Origin: Nilaparvata lugens
Taxonomy: Eukaryota > Arthropoda > Insecta > Hemiptera > Delphacidae
Direction: 5' to 3'
Assembly: GCF_014356525.2 (NCBI RefSeq)
Contig: NC_052504.1
Location: 65,877,114 to 65,941,113 of the forward strand
Length of the DNA stretch: 64,000 bases
Shown in pieces: positions 24,152 to 33,949 of this stretch. Position numbers and translations under genes: made by a program. The first letter of the stretch is position 1; every line of letters begins with the position of its first letter. The notes beneath the pieces were generated by a model. It was not told the origin of the DNA, made no database searches, and was given only the letters and a program-made list of their open reading frames with translations.

Positions 24152-24157
24152 ATGGTT
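24152..24157. repeat. 6-bp target site duplication, left
   Basis: atggtt, repeated exactly at 28835-28840 and directly abutting the inverted repeats of the nested element. It lies in a type-A monomer (ggtaatggttgagg), which is intact if the insertion and one copy are removed. Confidence 0.85.
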
Positions 24158-24310
24158 AGTAGTGTACATTTGAGAGTTCTGCACAAGACCAATAGGAGAT
24201 GAGGGGCGTGGCCTAAAACCCCCGCCCCCTTCCCCCCTCCACCCCCCAGCCATAGTGTCGGCCATTTTGGCCACACCCCCTGACTTCCCATTGGTTGGGG
24301 GCATGTCCAA
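24158..24310 (+). repeat. Left terminal inverted repeat of nested element
   Basis: Begins agtagtgtacatttgagag, then ctgcacaagaccaatagg, ggcgtggcc and gccattttggcc. The inverted partner is at 28675-28834. Very C-rich after base 60. Confidence 0.85.
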
Positions 24311-24379
24311 AATGGTGGATTTCCCCCCTCCACACCCCCCCTCCACCCCCTGCCCATGAGTCAGCCATTTTGCCTCCCA

Positions 24380-24560
24380 CCCCAACCAATAGGAAGGCAG
24401 AGCACCCCTTCCTGTCAGCCATTTTGCCCCCCTGACTACCTGTCACCAATAGGAAGGCAGAGCACCCCCTCCTGTCAGTCATTTTGCCCCCCTGACCACC
24501 TGTCACCAATAGGCAGAGGCCAGTCAGCCCCCACCCCAACCAATAGGAAGGCACCCCCCC
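24380..24560. repeat. 60-bp minisatellite with CCAAT and CCATTTTG words
   Basis: About three units, each with caccaataggaaggcagagc then cctgtcagccattttgcccc; equivalent points lie 60 bases apart (about 24388, 24448, 24508). It shares the ccaatagg and gccattttg words of the terminal repeat and lies just inside it. Confidence 0.85.
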
Positions 24561-24660
24561 AGCCATTTTGTCCCCCTTCTTTGTTGACCACCACCACCAG
24601 GTGCACCTGTCACACCTCTAACACCTGCTGGGCCAGCAGGCAGGCTTGCCAACAGCTAGC

Positions 24661-25166
24661 ATAAAAAATTCCCAACATTCAGATATTTAAATCTCAGATA
24701 TTTAAGATATTTAAATCTCAGATATTTCAAATTTTCAAATCTCAAATTTTTAAATCCCTACCAGCCAGCAAAACTTGCAATTTCAACTATTGGTGGCAGA
24801 ACTCGCAATATCAACTACTAGCTCTTCCCCATATTGAATGAAAACTTTGTACGAATTTCTACATTATATGTTAGACGATTCTACAACAAATCAACATTAG
24901 GCACAGTCTCCTTTTTTCCTCCACCACAGGAAGAATGAAAAAAATTACATTTCATATTTTTGGTGAAATATAAGATGTTATTTCCCTCACACTATGCTGT
25001 AAAAGGAATGGTGGTGCTTTTTTTAATGTGCTATCCCCATATTGAAAAACTTCGATTGAATTTCTATAATAGGTTGTATATAGTGATAATCTTTTCTACA
25101 TGCTACTATAGTTATTCTTTATAAAGTGTTAATCAACATTAGGCCTATTGCACAAATTGGAATGGG
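24661..25166. other. Non-coding interior of nested element
   Basis: Starts with a degenerate tandem stretch of aatctcagatatttaa words (about 24690-24760). The rest is AT-rich with no supported feature. A run of 13 T (25167-25179) ends it, touching the stop of the next gene. Confidence 0.55.
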
Positions 25167-25178
25167 TTTTTTTTTTTT

Positions 25179-25673
25179 TCATATATTCCTTTCTTCTTCT
25201 AAAAGAATAAGAGGCGATTTACCTTCTCGATGTATACACTTCAGATAGAGTTTTTGTTTGTTGAAATCATCAAGTGTTTTCACATTCAAAACACTTAGAA
25301 ATTTCTCAGGTAAGTAAACTTCACAATAATAGTCACCATTGCTGTCAAGATCGTATAACCTCATGATGATACGTTGTCCTTGTTGTGTTCTCACCAATCT
25401 AGCATGTACAACACGGTACCATGAATCATGCACAAGATCTTTGAGTGAGACTGTCAGATATTCCATTTTTGAAAAATAATTGAAAGATTTCATACTGAAA
25501 TGTTGATCATTTCCACTGTTACTCCGCTGTTGATAATCCATGATTCTCGTCGCGCGCATGCGTGTGACTGAACTAAGCTGTTGTCGGTTGAAGACTGAGT
25601 GTTCAGCCAACAGCTGCTGCTTTGCCTCCCCCCCTCTGCTGCTCCTTCCATGTTCACCGCTCCACCTGCTCAT
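25179..25673 (-). CDS. Putative small ssDNA-binding-type (OB-fold-like) protein of the nested element
   Basis: 164 codons from the upstream ATG, but an internal ATG at 25541 (MDYQQRSNSG) would remove a low-complexity Arg/Gly/Ser leader and may be the true start. The conserved-looking core is MEYLTVSLKDLVHDSWYRVV, then RLVRTQQGQRIIMRLYDLD, then CEVYLPEKFLSVL. Its order is a Lys-Asp-Leu turn, a beta hairpin with Thr-x-x-Gly, a FLP-like strand and a final strand before Lys-Ser-Pro. This resembles small proteins seen near replication genes in insect mobile elements that I believe have an OB fold. The functional call is inference from pattern only. The TGA lies against a 13-A run on the coding strand. 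Confidence 0.55.
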   Translation of the reverse strand: MSRWSGEHGRSSRGGEAKQQLLAEHSVFNRQQLSSVTRMRATRIMDYQQRSNSGNDQHFSMKSFNYFSKMEYLTVSLKDLVHDSWYRVVHARLVRTQQGQRIIMRLYDLDSNGDYYCEVYLPEKFLSVLNVKTLDDFNKQKLYLKCIHREGKSPLILLEEERNI

Positions 25674-25707
25674 TTACACATTCCTTTCTCTAGGCTCTCA
25701 CTTTCTA

Positions 25708-26076
25708 CTAGCTCCCCTTCTTCTTCTTCCACACTTCCAGTTTCATGTAAGATAACAATATTTCTTCTTCAATTTTTATCAGTTTGTCTACACTCAATCT
25801 AAATGGTCTATAATAAGCTAAATAATCACTGATATCACTAACATTCACGAAATTTAAAAATATTGATTTCAATTGTCTAGCAATACTTTTACTATTTCCC
25901 TCTTCAGCAGAATGTATTGCTTTTTCACACATTTCATACCATTCAATATACTCTTGTAGTTTTATTTCCAAGCATTCTGGTGCATAAGACCAAGTTTGAG
26001 GATTCATTATACTCTGCAGCTGGTTCAAATCTAAATGAGCGGTACAAGAACAGTGAAATTTATTGGTTTCCGCCAT
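25708..26076 (-). CDS. Unrecognised 122-aa protein of the nested element
   Basis: Starts MAETNKFHCSCTAHLDLNQ and ends in a lysine tail. Predicted mainly helical, with aromatic-rich segments (ECLEIKLQEYIEWYEMCEKA, YLAYYRPFRLSVDKLIKIEE). One CxC near the start. I do not recognise a family. It lies 34 bp upstream of the OB-like gene and 136 bp downstream of the nuclease-like gene, same strand, so the three may form one transcription unit. Confidence 0.5.
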   Translation of the reverse strand: MAETNKFHCSCTAHLDLNQLQSIMNPQTWSYAPECLEIKLQEYIEWYEMCEKAIHSAEEGNSKSIARQLKSIFLNFVNVSDISDYLAYYRPFRLSVDKLIKIEEEILLSYMKLEVWKKKKGS

Positions 26077-26212
26077 CCCCCTCCACCTTAGCTACAGGCT
26101 AGACTGCATACTCTTGCTCTATGCGAATTCAAATCAAATCCACAATAAACACATAAAATGTTTTTTCCATCAAAATAGAATCCTTGTCGTGCATAGTTGC
26201 ATCTTCACTGTT

Positions 26213-27055
26213 TTATAGTTTACAATGCTTCATACTTTCCATTCTATTATTTTCACATGTATAATCGCCTTTGGAATTTTGCAAACTCAAATTGTTTGCT
26301 GCTGCTGCTCTATTCTCCTTTCTCTCTGTTTGCTTGTTACTCAACAAGATTGTCAAATAATGATATGCACTAAAAAGTGCACAACGACCATTGTTTGTTT
26401 TGTTATGAATTTTGCATACACTAAAACACCAAGAATCTGTGAACATTGAATAGTCTAGTTTTTCAAAGTTCTCCGGCATAGTTTGTACATTGTTGTGTAA
26501 CCTTCTCAAAAACTGTGATTTTTCTCTTCCCTTTGTATAGATTGTGAAATAATTCTGCAAGTATGATGCTAACAGTTCATCAGAATAAGTCAAATCACCT
26601 TGATCCCATCTAATTTTATGATAGTTATGTTCCAGCCAACAGACATCACGATACATTTTTCTACTCAGTAATTTTTTTGCAAATGGTGATTTAAAGTGTA
26701 GAACAATAAGGTGTAGATTGTGATCGATTATGGCTACCTCTTTAATAATGATAAAGTTATCATCACTTTTGGAAAAATGTAACTCAACTACAGCAAAAGA
26801 AGAATCAGTTTTCTGTTCGAGCCAATTCTCCTCCATTTCTGCTGCTGCCACCTCTTCTTCTTCTTCTTTATCCATGTTGCATTGTATACCAATTTCTCGA
26901 AATTCTGTCGAATTGCTGCTGCTGCTGCTCCCTTCTTCATCCATCTTCTGTTGCCCATCGCCAGCACACATTCTATGTACAAATGCATCAAATTTTGCTT
27001 TTGACAATAATGATGATGACAATGATGGCGGTTGAGGAATATCTAAGCTACTCAT
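26213..27055 (-). CDS. Putative nuclease-fold (DnaQ-like?) protein of the nested element
   Basis: 280 codons from MSSLDIPQPPS. The N-terminus is low complexity (Ser and Glu runs). From about residue 85 a folded core appears: AVVELHFSKSDDNFIIIKEV, then IIDHNLHLIVLHFKSPF, WLEHNYHKIRWDQGD, YTKGREKSQFLRRL, and a C-terminal Cys/His part with SVCKIHNKTNNGRCALFSAY. This order (acidic beta strand, KEVAI strand, LxxNYHxIxWxxGD, TKGxEKxxFL, then CxxH) matches an uncharacterised family common in hemipteran genomes as I remember it, likely RNase H/DnaQ-like. An expected first acidic residue would be the Glu in VVELHF. Activity is unproven; the symbol is left blank. Confidence 0.55.
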   Translation of the reverse strand: MSSLDIPQPPSLSSSLLSKAKFDAFVHRMCAGDGQQKMDEEGSSSSSNSTEFREIGIQCNMDKEEEEEVAAAEMEENWLEQKTDSSFAVVELHFSKSDDNFIIIKEVAIIDHNLHLIVLHFKSPFAKKLLSRKMYRDVCWLEHNYHKIRWDQGDLTYSDELLASYLQNYFTIYTKGREKSQFLRRLHNNVQTMPENFEKLDYSMFTDSWCFSVCKIHNKTNNGRCALFSAYHYLTILLSNKQTERKENRAAAANNLSLQNSKGDYTCENNRMESMKHCKL

Positions 27056-28674
27056 TGCAACTGAACACTGATGTAATTACTGTTGTAACGTTTGACATTT
27101 GGAGGGATAAATAAAAAATCCCATTTGGAGAAATTTATAGGTCTAAGTGGAATAATAGGCTAATATCGCCAAAGATGATAATGTTTAAAGATAAGATAAT
27201 ATCAGGCATCATGGCTAAATTTATAACGGCACAATAGAAATGAAAATAATTTTGCTACCTATATAATATTATATAAAATATTGAAAATTTGAGGTTAGGC
27301 GTAAAATATCTATTGATCAGCGACCTAATGATCGACTGAGTCGCATAACGTAGAATCTAGCCAAACACCTTGGCAGAAACTTATTGAAACGAAATAGTAT
27401 GCAACTTGAGGAACCAAAAAATCCACGTGGCTAATTGTTGTAATATGAGAATCAATCTAAAACCTTTAAAAAATTACTTTGCATGTAGAAAACGTATTAA
27501 AAAACCCAGACAAAAATAATTTAATGTATTAAGGAAGTGGGAGGTTCCTAGGCGCATGTATACTATAATAATTTGCATGCACCAATCAAATGGTAGCAAT
27601 TGATAGGCGGTAATAGTGAGCCGATTCAAATATATTTGTATATATTTCTATGAATGATAAGAATTTATGAATTATTGTTGTACAGTTTATGTTTTGGATA
27701 TGGCCCAAAGGCAGATGAATTATCAAAGATGTAACATAAGTAATAATTTAATAGATTGGCACGAACTATTTGAGCCATGAATGGTGAGGGAACAGATTGT
27801 TTAAATTCTATGTAAATTTGGAAATCGGAAATGAAAATTGTGAATTAGAAAGGAGAACTTCCCCACTTGCCTGCCAACCACTACCATGAGATGTCACCAA
27901 AAATTGTAGAGCGCAATATCTTACTGTACCTTTTAATAACTCATAAATCAAAAGATACACCAATCAAAGGAATACTAAGTTCTAAGCTGATAATACAAAT
28001 GTTCATATGATCATTAATTTTTATAATATAATTTGCTATAATATAATGTAGCTCTGATTCATTAGATAAATTGATCTATCTATTTCCGTCAGGTGCCGAA
28101 TCTTGCACCCTGAGATATATAATATATATTTATTAGAAACTATAGAAATTAGTATATATTTTGATTATTGATCTGTCAATCTATCATGCTCTGATTTGAG
28201 AAGTTTATATTTGAAATAGAATTATCCAAATTGACAAGCATCAGCAAGTTGATATCAAAGCTACATGCAGATAAGTGCATATGATCATGAAGTGAAAGCA
28301 CATGGTAGAGTTTCGTGCTATAGAACTCAAAAAATAGTATTAACCTGTGATATTTTATTGATTTCGTTTCTTGTTTTATTATATATTTTCTGTCGCTCTA
28401 TATATATTTTTTTGACTTTATTTTTGAGATATTTGTTAATATATGTATCAAATTTTTTATGGTGTACTATTCATTTATTCCTCAATACTATAGGATATGA
28501 GTTTTATATATATATATATTTTTTATAAATTATCAGTATTATTGTGAAAGCTCATGTCTGGGCCTATGAAGATTTTAGTGAGATTATATCCTAGGAAAAC
28601 CACGACCAGATTTTATAATTATTAAAATAACTCTCATGCTCTACTGATTGACGCCAAGCAAGAGGCTAAGCATA
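27056..28674. other. 5' flank of the gene cassette inside nested element
   Basis: About 1.6 kb of AT-rich sequence upstream (minus strand) of the nuclease-like gene. It could hold the cassette's promoter. I see no further gene; the frame at 28265-28528 is AT-driven and not supported. Confidence 0.5.
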
Positions 28675-28834
28675 CTCCACTTTGGTCACGCCCCCAACCA
28701 ATAGGAAGCTAGGGGGCATGGCCAAAATGGCTGACACTAAGGCTGGGGGGCGGAGGGGGGGAAGGGGGCGTGGTTTTAGGCCATGCCCCTCGTCTCCTAT
28801 TGGCCTTGTGCAGAACTTTCAAGTGTACACTACT
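28675..28834 (-). repeat. Right terminal inverted repeat of nested element
   Basis: Inverted partner of 24158-24310: contains ccaataggaagct, ggcatggccaaaatggctga, ggcgtggttttaggcc and ends tgtacactact. Confidence 0.85.
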
Positions 28835-28840
28835 ATGGTT
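28835..28840. repeat. 6-bp target site duplication, right
   Basis: atggtt, identical to 24152-24157; the array monomer resumes with gaggtaca. Confidence 0.85.
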
Positions 28841-29860
28841 GAGGTACACCAATTTTTTTTGGTGGTACAAAAAGGTACAAAAATTGTACAAAAATATGAT
28901 ATTCCAAGTTTGATGTAGTGGGGAAAAAAGTGCCCACCTGTTTCCCCCCTTTTTATTTTGCTTGTATTTCGGTTATGGTTAGGGTACAACATTTTTGGTT
29001 GGTGGTACAAAAAGGTACAAAAATGGTACAAAAATATGGTATAGTCAGATTTCAAGTTTGTTGTGGGGGGGGGGAAGAGTGTCCACCTGTTCCCCCGCAT
29101 TTTATATTGATTGAATCTCGGTTAGTGTGAGGGTAAAATATTATTTCTCTACGGTTTTGGAGGGTACAAAAATGGTACAAAAATGGTACAAAAATGGTAC
29201 AAAAATGGTACAAAAATATGATATAGTCAGATTCCAAGTTTGATGTAGTGGGGAAAAAAGTGCCCACCTGTTTCCCCCCTTTTTATTTTGCTTGTATTTC
29301 GGTTATGGTTAGGGTACAACATTTTTGGTTGGTGGTACAAAAAGGTACAAAAATGGTACAAAAATATGGTATAGTCAGATTTCAAGTTTGTTGTGGGGGG
29401 GGGGAAGAGTGTCCACCTGTTCCCCCGCATTTTATATTGATTGAATCTCGGTTAGTGTGAGGGTAAAATATTATTTCTCTACGGTTTTGGAGGGTACAAA
29501 AATGGTACAATGATATGGTATAGTCAAATTTCATTTTTGATCTGGGGGGGGGGGGGAAAGTGTCCACCTGTTCCCCCTCTCTTATTTTGCTTATAAATCG
29601 GTAATGGTTGAGGTACAAAAATTTTTTTCGGTGGTACAAAATGGTACAAAAATGGTACAAAAATATGGTATAGTCAGATTTCAAGTTTGTTGTAGGTGGG
29701 AAAAAAGTGCCCTCCTGTTTCCCCCCTTTTTTTTTTGCTTGTATCTCGGTTATGGTTAGGGCACAAAATTTTTGGTTGGTTGTACAAAAAGGTACAAAAA
29801 TGGTACAAAAATGTTGTCTAGTCAGATTTCGATTTTCTCGTTGGGGGGGAACAGGTGGAC
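28841..29860 (-). repeat. C-rich satellite array, outer part of right arm, with 330-bp duplication
   Basis: Continues the array of 23440-24151. A block of about 280 bp beginning attccaagtttgatgtagtg occurs at 28901 and again at 29231 with essentially no differences, a recent 330-bp tandem duplication. The outermost monomer mirrors the start of the left array (accaaccaaaaattttg and its complement). Confidence 0.9.
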
Positions 29861-29940
29861 AGAGCCACCAAAGGCAGCTACTGAACTGCTCATCCCACCA
29901 GATATACCCATAACATGGGGACAGCAGAAATAAAAGTACT

Positions 29941-29975
29941 GGGCTACACCTGTAGCCCGCGCGCCTATCGGAAGG
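29941..29975. repeat. Right end of TTAA element
   Basis: gggctacacctgtagcccgc followed by gcgcctatcggaagg; then ataa (29976-29979), a one-base variant of the ttaa at the left end. Confidence 0.7.
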
Positions 29976-29979
29976 ATAA

Positions 29980-32900
29980 TATCAGTTTGATGTATGGTTA
30001 TTGAATTTTTTTTTAAAACGTTCATTTATTATGATAAGCCTAGATCATCATTTTGAGTGTGTATAAATTATAGTTCATTACTGAACTTGATCATTGTAAT
30101 TCTAGTACTCGAGGCTCGAGCTACTTGATTGATAATTAGCAAATACGCGTAATAGTAGTGTAATGACACATTCCTCAAGTCCACATTAATGATCTTTTAC
30201 AAATAGATAACATTGTGAAGACCGGATCGTGTCTACACAGTAGCTGCCAATAATGTAGTTTATTCTATTGAATAGTGAAGCAGAAGAAAGGAGTGTACGT
30301 GTGATTCTAGAGTCTAGAGCAATAAAACATCAGCACCTTATGCTCGGTGTTCCCTGAGACAAGTGTCACAAAGTACAGCACCGCGTGAAGGTAAATCGTG
30401 CCATGTTCGCCTCTTTGTTCCATTGCTGCCTGCTGCTTGTGAAGGCGTCTGCTTCCTCGTTATCTGAAACAAGAAACACCGTGTTTCAACACCTTTTCCT
30501 ACTTGTTTTCCGAGTTTGTAATATGTCTCCTTCAAAGCATCTGTATTCGAAATTACAATCTAACCGTAACTTTTATAATATGCAAGAAATGTGTGTGAAC
30601 TTTTGTATTTTTCTTGAAGTGCAGCAAAAAAGTTAGGCTACTTGTTTTTATAAATTATTCTTATTTGATAATCCTTTTAAAATGAAATTTTGTTGAGGGA
30701 ATTATTATGTCGATGTTTGATAACAACAATCAAATACAATAATAAAGTTCTATCTACATAAGTAGAAATCACTATATTTAAATGATAGGTAATACTCATT
30801 AATAAAGGTACCCAATGAAATTGGAAGAGTAATGTATATCATATTCATATTTCAATTATATGTTAACACTGCCTATATATTCATATTTTATGTATTCTCA
30901 TTAATATTTTGATTCACAAATTAACAATAGCTTGCAGTGTTGCAGTTGAAAGAGTGAATTTCTATCCAAAACTCGCAACAGATTTGAAAAATATATTTAA
31001 AATGCTACTGAATTAAATTCAGGTCAATTTTAAACACATTCATTTGTCCAAAGATTACAGTCAAATAAATATGAAAATGTTTTTCAAGTGAAGTTATAGT
31101 TAGAATAAAAGCAATCAATCTTTTTTCTATCATCTGAGAGCAAGGCAGCCTACAGTCATGTTATCACCTTCAGTCCATGTAAATTAATCAATCTTGATGT
31201 TAATAATTATTAATACTGTAGGTTGGCTACCTTGAATTATTTTTTCGAATTGTAAGCTTTCAAAGCAAATACATAGCAATACGCCTGCATAACAGGGTTC
31301 TAGGCTTAGAGGATGTCATGGGAATTCGAAGAGAATACAAGAATTTCTAACTAGATACTCTACTGTATGAGTCAATGTACTGTATGTAGTCAATGTATAG
31401 TCAAACTTTAACAGGAGGTAGCAATAATTGTACATAAGGCATAGAATAATCAAAAATTTATCAGTACAACACATATAATTTAATTCAAATAGTATTTCAA
31501 TAGCAATCAGTCTAAACCAGTATGTTATTAGGGCTATGAATATTTAATACGGTGCTCGAACTAAATGAATTGTGGTGTATTACTGTATTAGGTATCTTCT
31601 CGACGCTTATTGAGATGTGAATTGTGAAGCGAGAAAGGGGAAAACGTTTGGACACGGAAAGACGGTGGGGTGTAATTGTGAGAGAGATAGAATTTGAGTT
31701 TTCTTTTACAAAATGATAATGACAAGGCACAGGCAAGCACACACGGCGTCAGTCGAGGTGGCGCCCGGCGAAGGATAACCGGTGACTTTGCTCCTTACTT
31801 TCTTCACCCTTTTATCTTTCTTCTCTCTTTCACTCTCTCTCCCTCTCCGGCGCGGGTGCCAGCAGCAGCTTCCGATCGCATAAATTTTGATCGCGAGCCG
31901 GGCTTAGGCGCCTGGGGACTTTGATGAGCCGTGGGCAGCGCAGAACAGAGCAGAGCAGCAGCCTCCCGTCTGGACGTCTACTCTGCTGTCGCGTCAAGCT
32001 CCAGGCGCCACTCAATCGTAATCGCAAACTATTTCACACAACTTGCGCTGCTTCTTCAATGCATAAACAACTTGTGCTCAACAAATACAACTTGAGTGGG
32101 TGGATGAGTGAAAGGCAACAGTATTTATAGACTCCACAAACAGACAAGAAAGTCTAACAAATCAACCTAAATTCAAGCAACATATTTCTTAGTCTAATTT
32201 TAATTTGAAGCAAAAGAAAAAGGCCAATTTTCGTATGTATTCATTTTGCCAAATTCATAGATGATATTTTTCAATTGAGTGTATATTATACCCAATATAA
32301 AAAATATATTGAGTATATACCAATAGTCAACTTCTATTTATTCGACACAGTAATAAGTTAGAACCGTAATCATTTTGTGTTTTTAACATGGCATATACTC
32401 GTAGTGTCCTTTTATATGTGCCAAGAGTTAACTCCTACTATAAATAGCTTTACTCTCTGTGTAGAGATGTACTCTTATATACTCTTTTCGATAGAGTTGT
32501 ATTATAATAACACTGATTAATACTATTCTGGGCTTTGTCAGTATTGTTTTCTTAAATTTTTAATAAATGAATAGTTCAAGATACACTCCGGGCCTCAGAA
32601 ATTTGTATAAGACGAGATCAGATTTGGAAAATTTAATTTGAAATCGTCTTTTCATTAATATTCATTTTGTCATTGGCAACTTACAAAATATTCCTATACA
32701 GTTGATTATAGATTTTTTCTTGACAACAGTTTCTCTATCCTTTACTGTTATGCGGGCTTATCTGTTGTTCTGCTCTACATTTATCGAATACGTTACATGA
32801 ATAATTTATTTGAATCAATTCTAATATAACTTCTAATTTGATTAGATACTTGATTCATTTCGAACAAGGAAATGTTTGTTTTATCAATTTCAAACTGATG

Positions 32901-33630
32901 CACTTAACATCTGACATGGATCCATCAAGTTGTACTTAGAATCATTTGTGTTCAAAAATTGTCAATGGTTAGAATAAGTTACTACTCTCCATAAAATTAT
33001 AAAGATTTGTTGTCGTCGTGAGTGCTCGTTGGTTGAGCATTCAATTTACGCGTTTGATTCTGACCTAATAATGTGAACCCAGCACTTATTAGGAGACAAA
33101 TCCTGATGCAAAAACCAATTTAATTTCAAATAAGAAGTTGGTCTGGGATCTTGTTTTTATAGTTTTACACGAAGCTGTTACCAAACTGTCCGATTAGAAT
33201 CAATAAATCAAAATATTTATATTAAACATCAAGGATTGACATGGCGAAAATGTCTACGTGAGCCTCATCAATATTCCAATCGGCTTGTTTTAGTATTAAA
33301 ATCACAATCACAACTCATGAATATTCAATCGCCATGAACAAGAAACCACATAAAAAGCCGTTATTGGTTTATTCGCTCATGCAGCTGACTCATATTCATG
33401 TTCGAGTGAGATGCTGCTGTATGCTCTGTATTGGCAATCGAACTGAAATCCCAGATTGGTGGAAATTAGGATGATATCTCTTCTCCCTCCAACAAGCAGG
33501 TTCAACAATATACAAGTCTCAAATATACAATAATATCAAGTCTCTTGATAGAAAGAGATTTACTTCTATCAGATTATTTGTTGTGAAAGATATCTTTTGG
33601 AATTAACAGGGTTTACTATCGTTGAAAAAA
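29980..33630. other. No supported gene; GC-rich island near 31750-32030
   Basis: Mostly AT-rich. At 31750-32030 base composition changes: CpG-rich words (gtggcgcccggcg, tctccggcgcgggtgcc) flank a pyrimidine tract of ctctctttc type. Such islands often mark promoters or 5' exons, and this one lies upstream of the minus-strand NBL1-like gene, but no splice-joined reading frame links to it. Confidence 0.4.
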
Positions 33631-33637
33631 GGTATTA

Positions 33638-33949
33638 AGCCATGACCACACTGAACAAATTTTCGACATACATGTTCGGCAAACATGTTTGTTGAGGAGC
33701 TCAGGGACAAAGATTTTAAAAAGTTTGGACAATCATTGTTTGACAAACAAAAAATTACTGTTTTTCCAAACATTTTCAGAGTTGACAGCTGTAAAACATG
33801 AAACCTGTTTTCCCACTTACAAATATTTTGTTAGGTGACGCGTCCACACTGGCCGCGGGCAAACATTGTTTGTCAAACATAATAAAGTTTGCCCAAACTT
33901 TTTTAACAAACATGTTATAGTCGAACATTTGTTGAGTATGGACACAGCT
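33638..33949. mobile_element. 312-bp MITE with TTA duplication (PIF/Harbinger type)
   Basis: Ends agccatgaccacactgaaca and, inverted, agctgtgtccatactcaaca; many aaacatgtttg words inside. Flanked by tta at 33635-33637 and 33950-33952. A TWA-type duplication points to PIF/Harbinger. No coding sequence. Confidence 0.65.

Larger units (their letters stand above)
24158..28834 (-). mobile_element. Polinton/Maverick-like (AG...CT, 6-bp TSD) 4.7-kb element with three-gene cassette
   Basis: Terminal inverted repeats of about 150 bp start agtagtgtaca and end tgtacactact. The first 60 bases of the arms differ at about five positions and stay alignable to about 24310 and 28675. Insertion made a perfect 6-bp duplication, atggtt. 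Polinton/Maverick elements have AG...CT ends and 6-bp duplications; IS3EU elements also give 6 bp but have different ends. Contents are three minus-strand frames (25179-27055). The usual Polinton genes (family-B polymerase, integrase, ATPase, protease, capsid) are not visible and 4.7 kb is too short for them. It is therefore a non-autonomous member or a distinct lineage. Confidence 0.7.
20386..29979. mobile_element. TTAA-flanked piggyBac-like composite element (host of nested insertion)
   Basis: The left end is ttaa (20386-20389) then ccctccgataggcgcg; the right end read inward is the degraded form ttat then ccttccgataggcgcg. Both ends also share gtgtagccca a little further in. TTAA duplication and CCC start are piggyBac hallmarks. 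Inside are inverted C/G-rich satellite arrays at 21245-22545 and at 23440-24151 plus 28841-29860. The second array is split by the insertion at 24158-28834. Without the insertion the element would be about 4.9 kb and non-autonomous: no piggyBac transposase core is visible, only an acidic ORF near the left end. It probably lies in the 5' intron of the NBL1-like gene. Confidence 0.7.

Noticed and set aside
24139..24664. Frames rich in Gly/Trp or Pro/Cys
   Set aside because: Translations of the C-rich terminal repeat and the 60-bp minisatellite.
26730..27035. Plus-strand 101-codon frame
   Set aside because: Antisense of Ser/Glu low-complexity codons in the nuclease-like gene.
28682..29913. Repeated frames of 60-100 codons
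   Set aside because: Satellite-array translations; identical frames simply reflect the 330-bp duplication.
30385..30636. Plus-strand frame with a signal-peptide-like start (MFASLFHCCLLLVKASASS)
   Set aside because: It is on the strand opposite to the NBL1-like gene whose first exon is missing. The rest of the frame has no cysteine pattern or domain, and no downstream exon was found.
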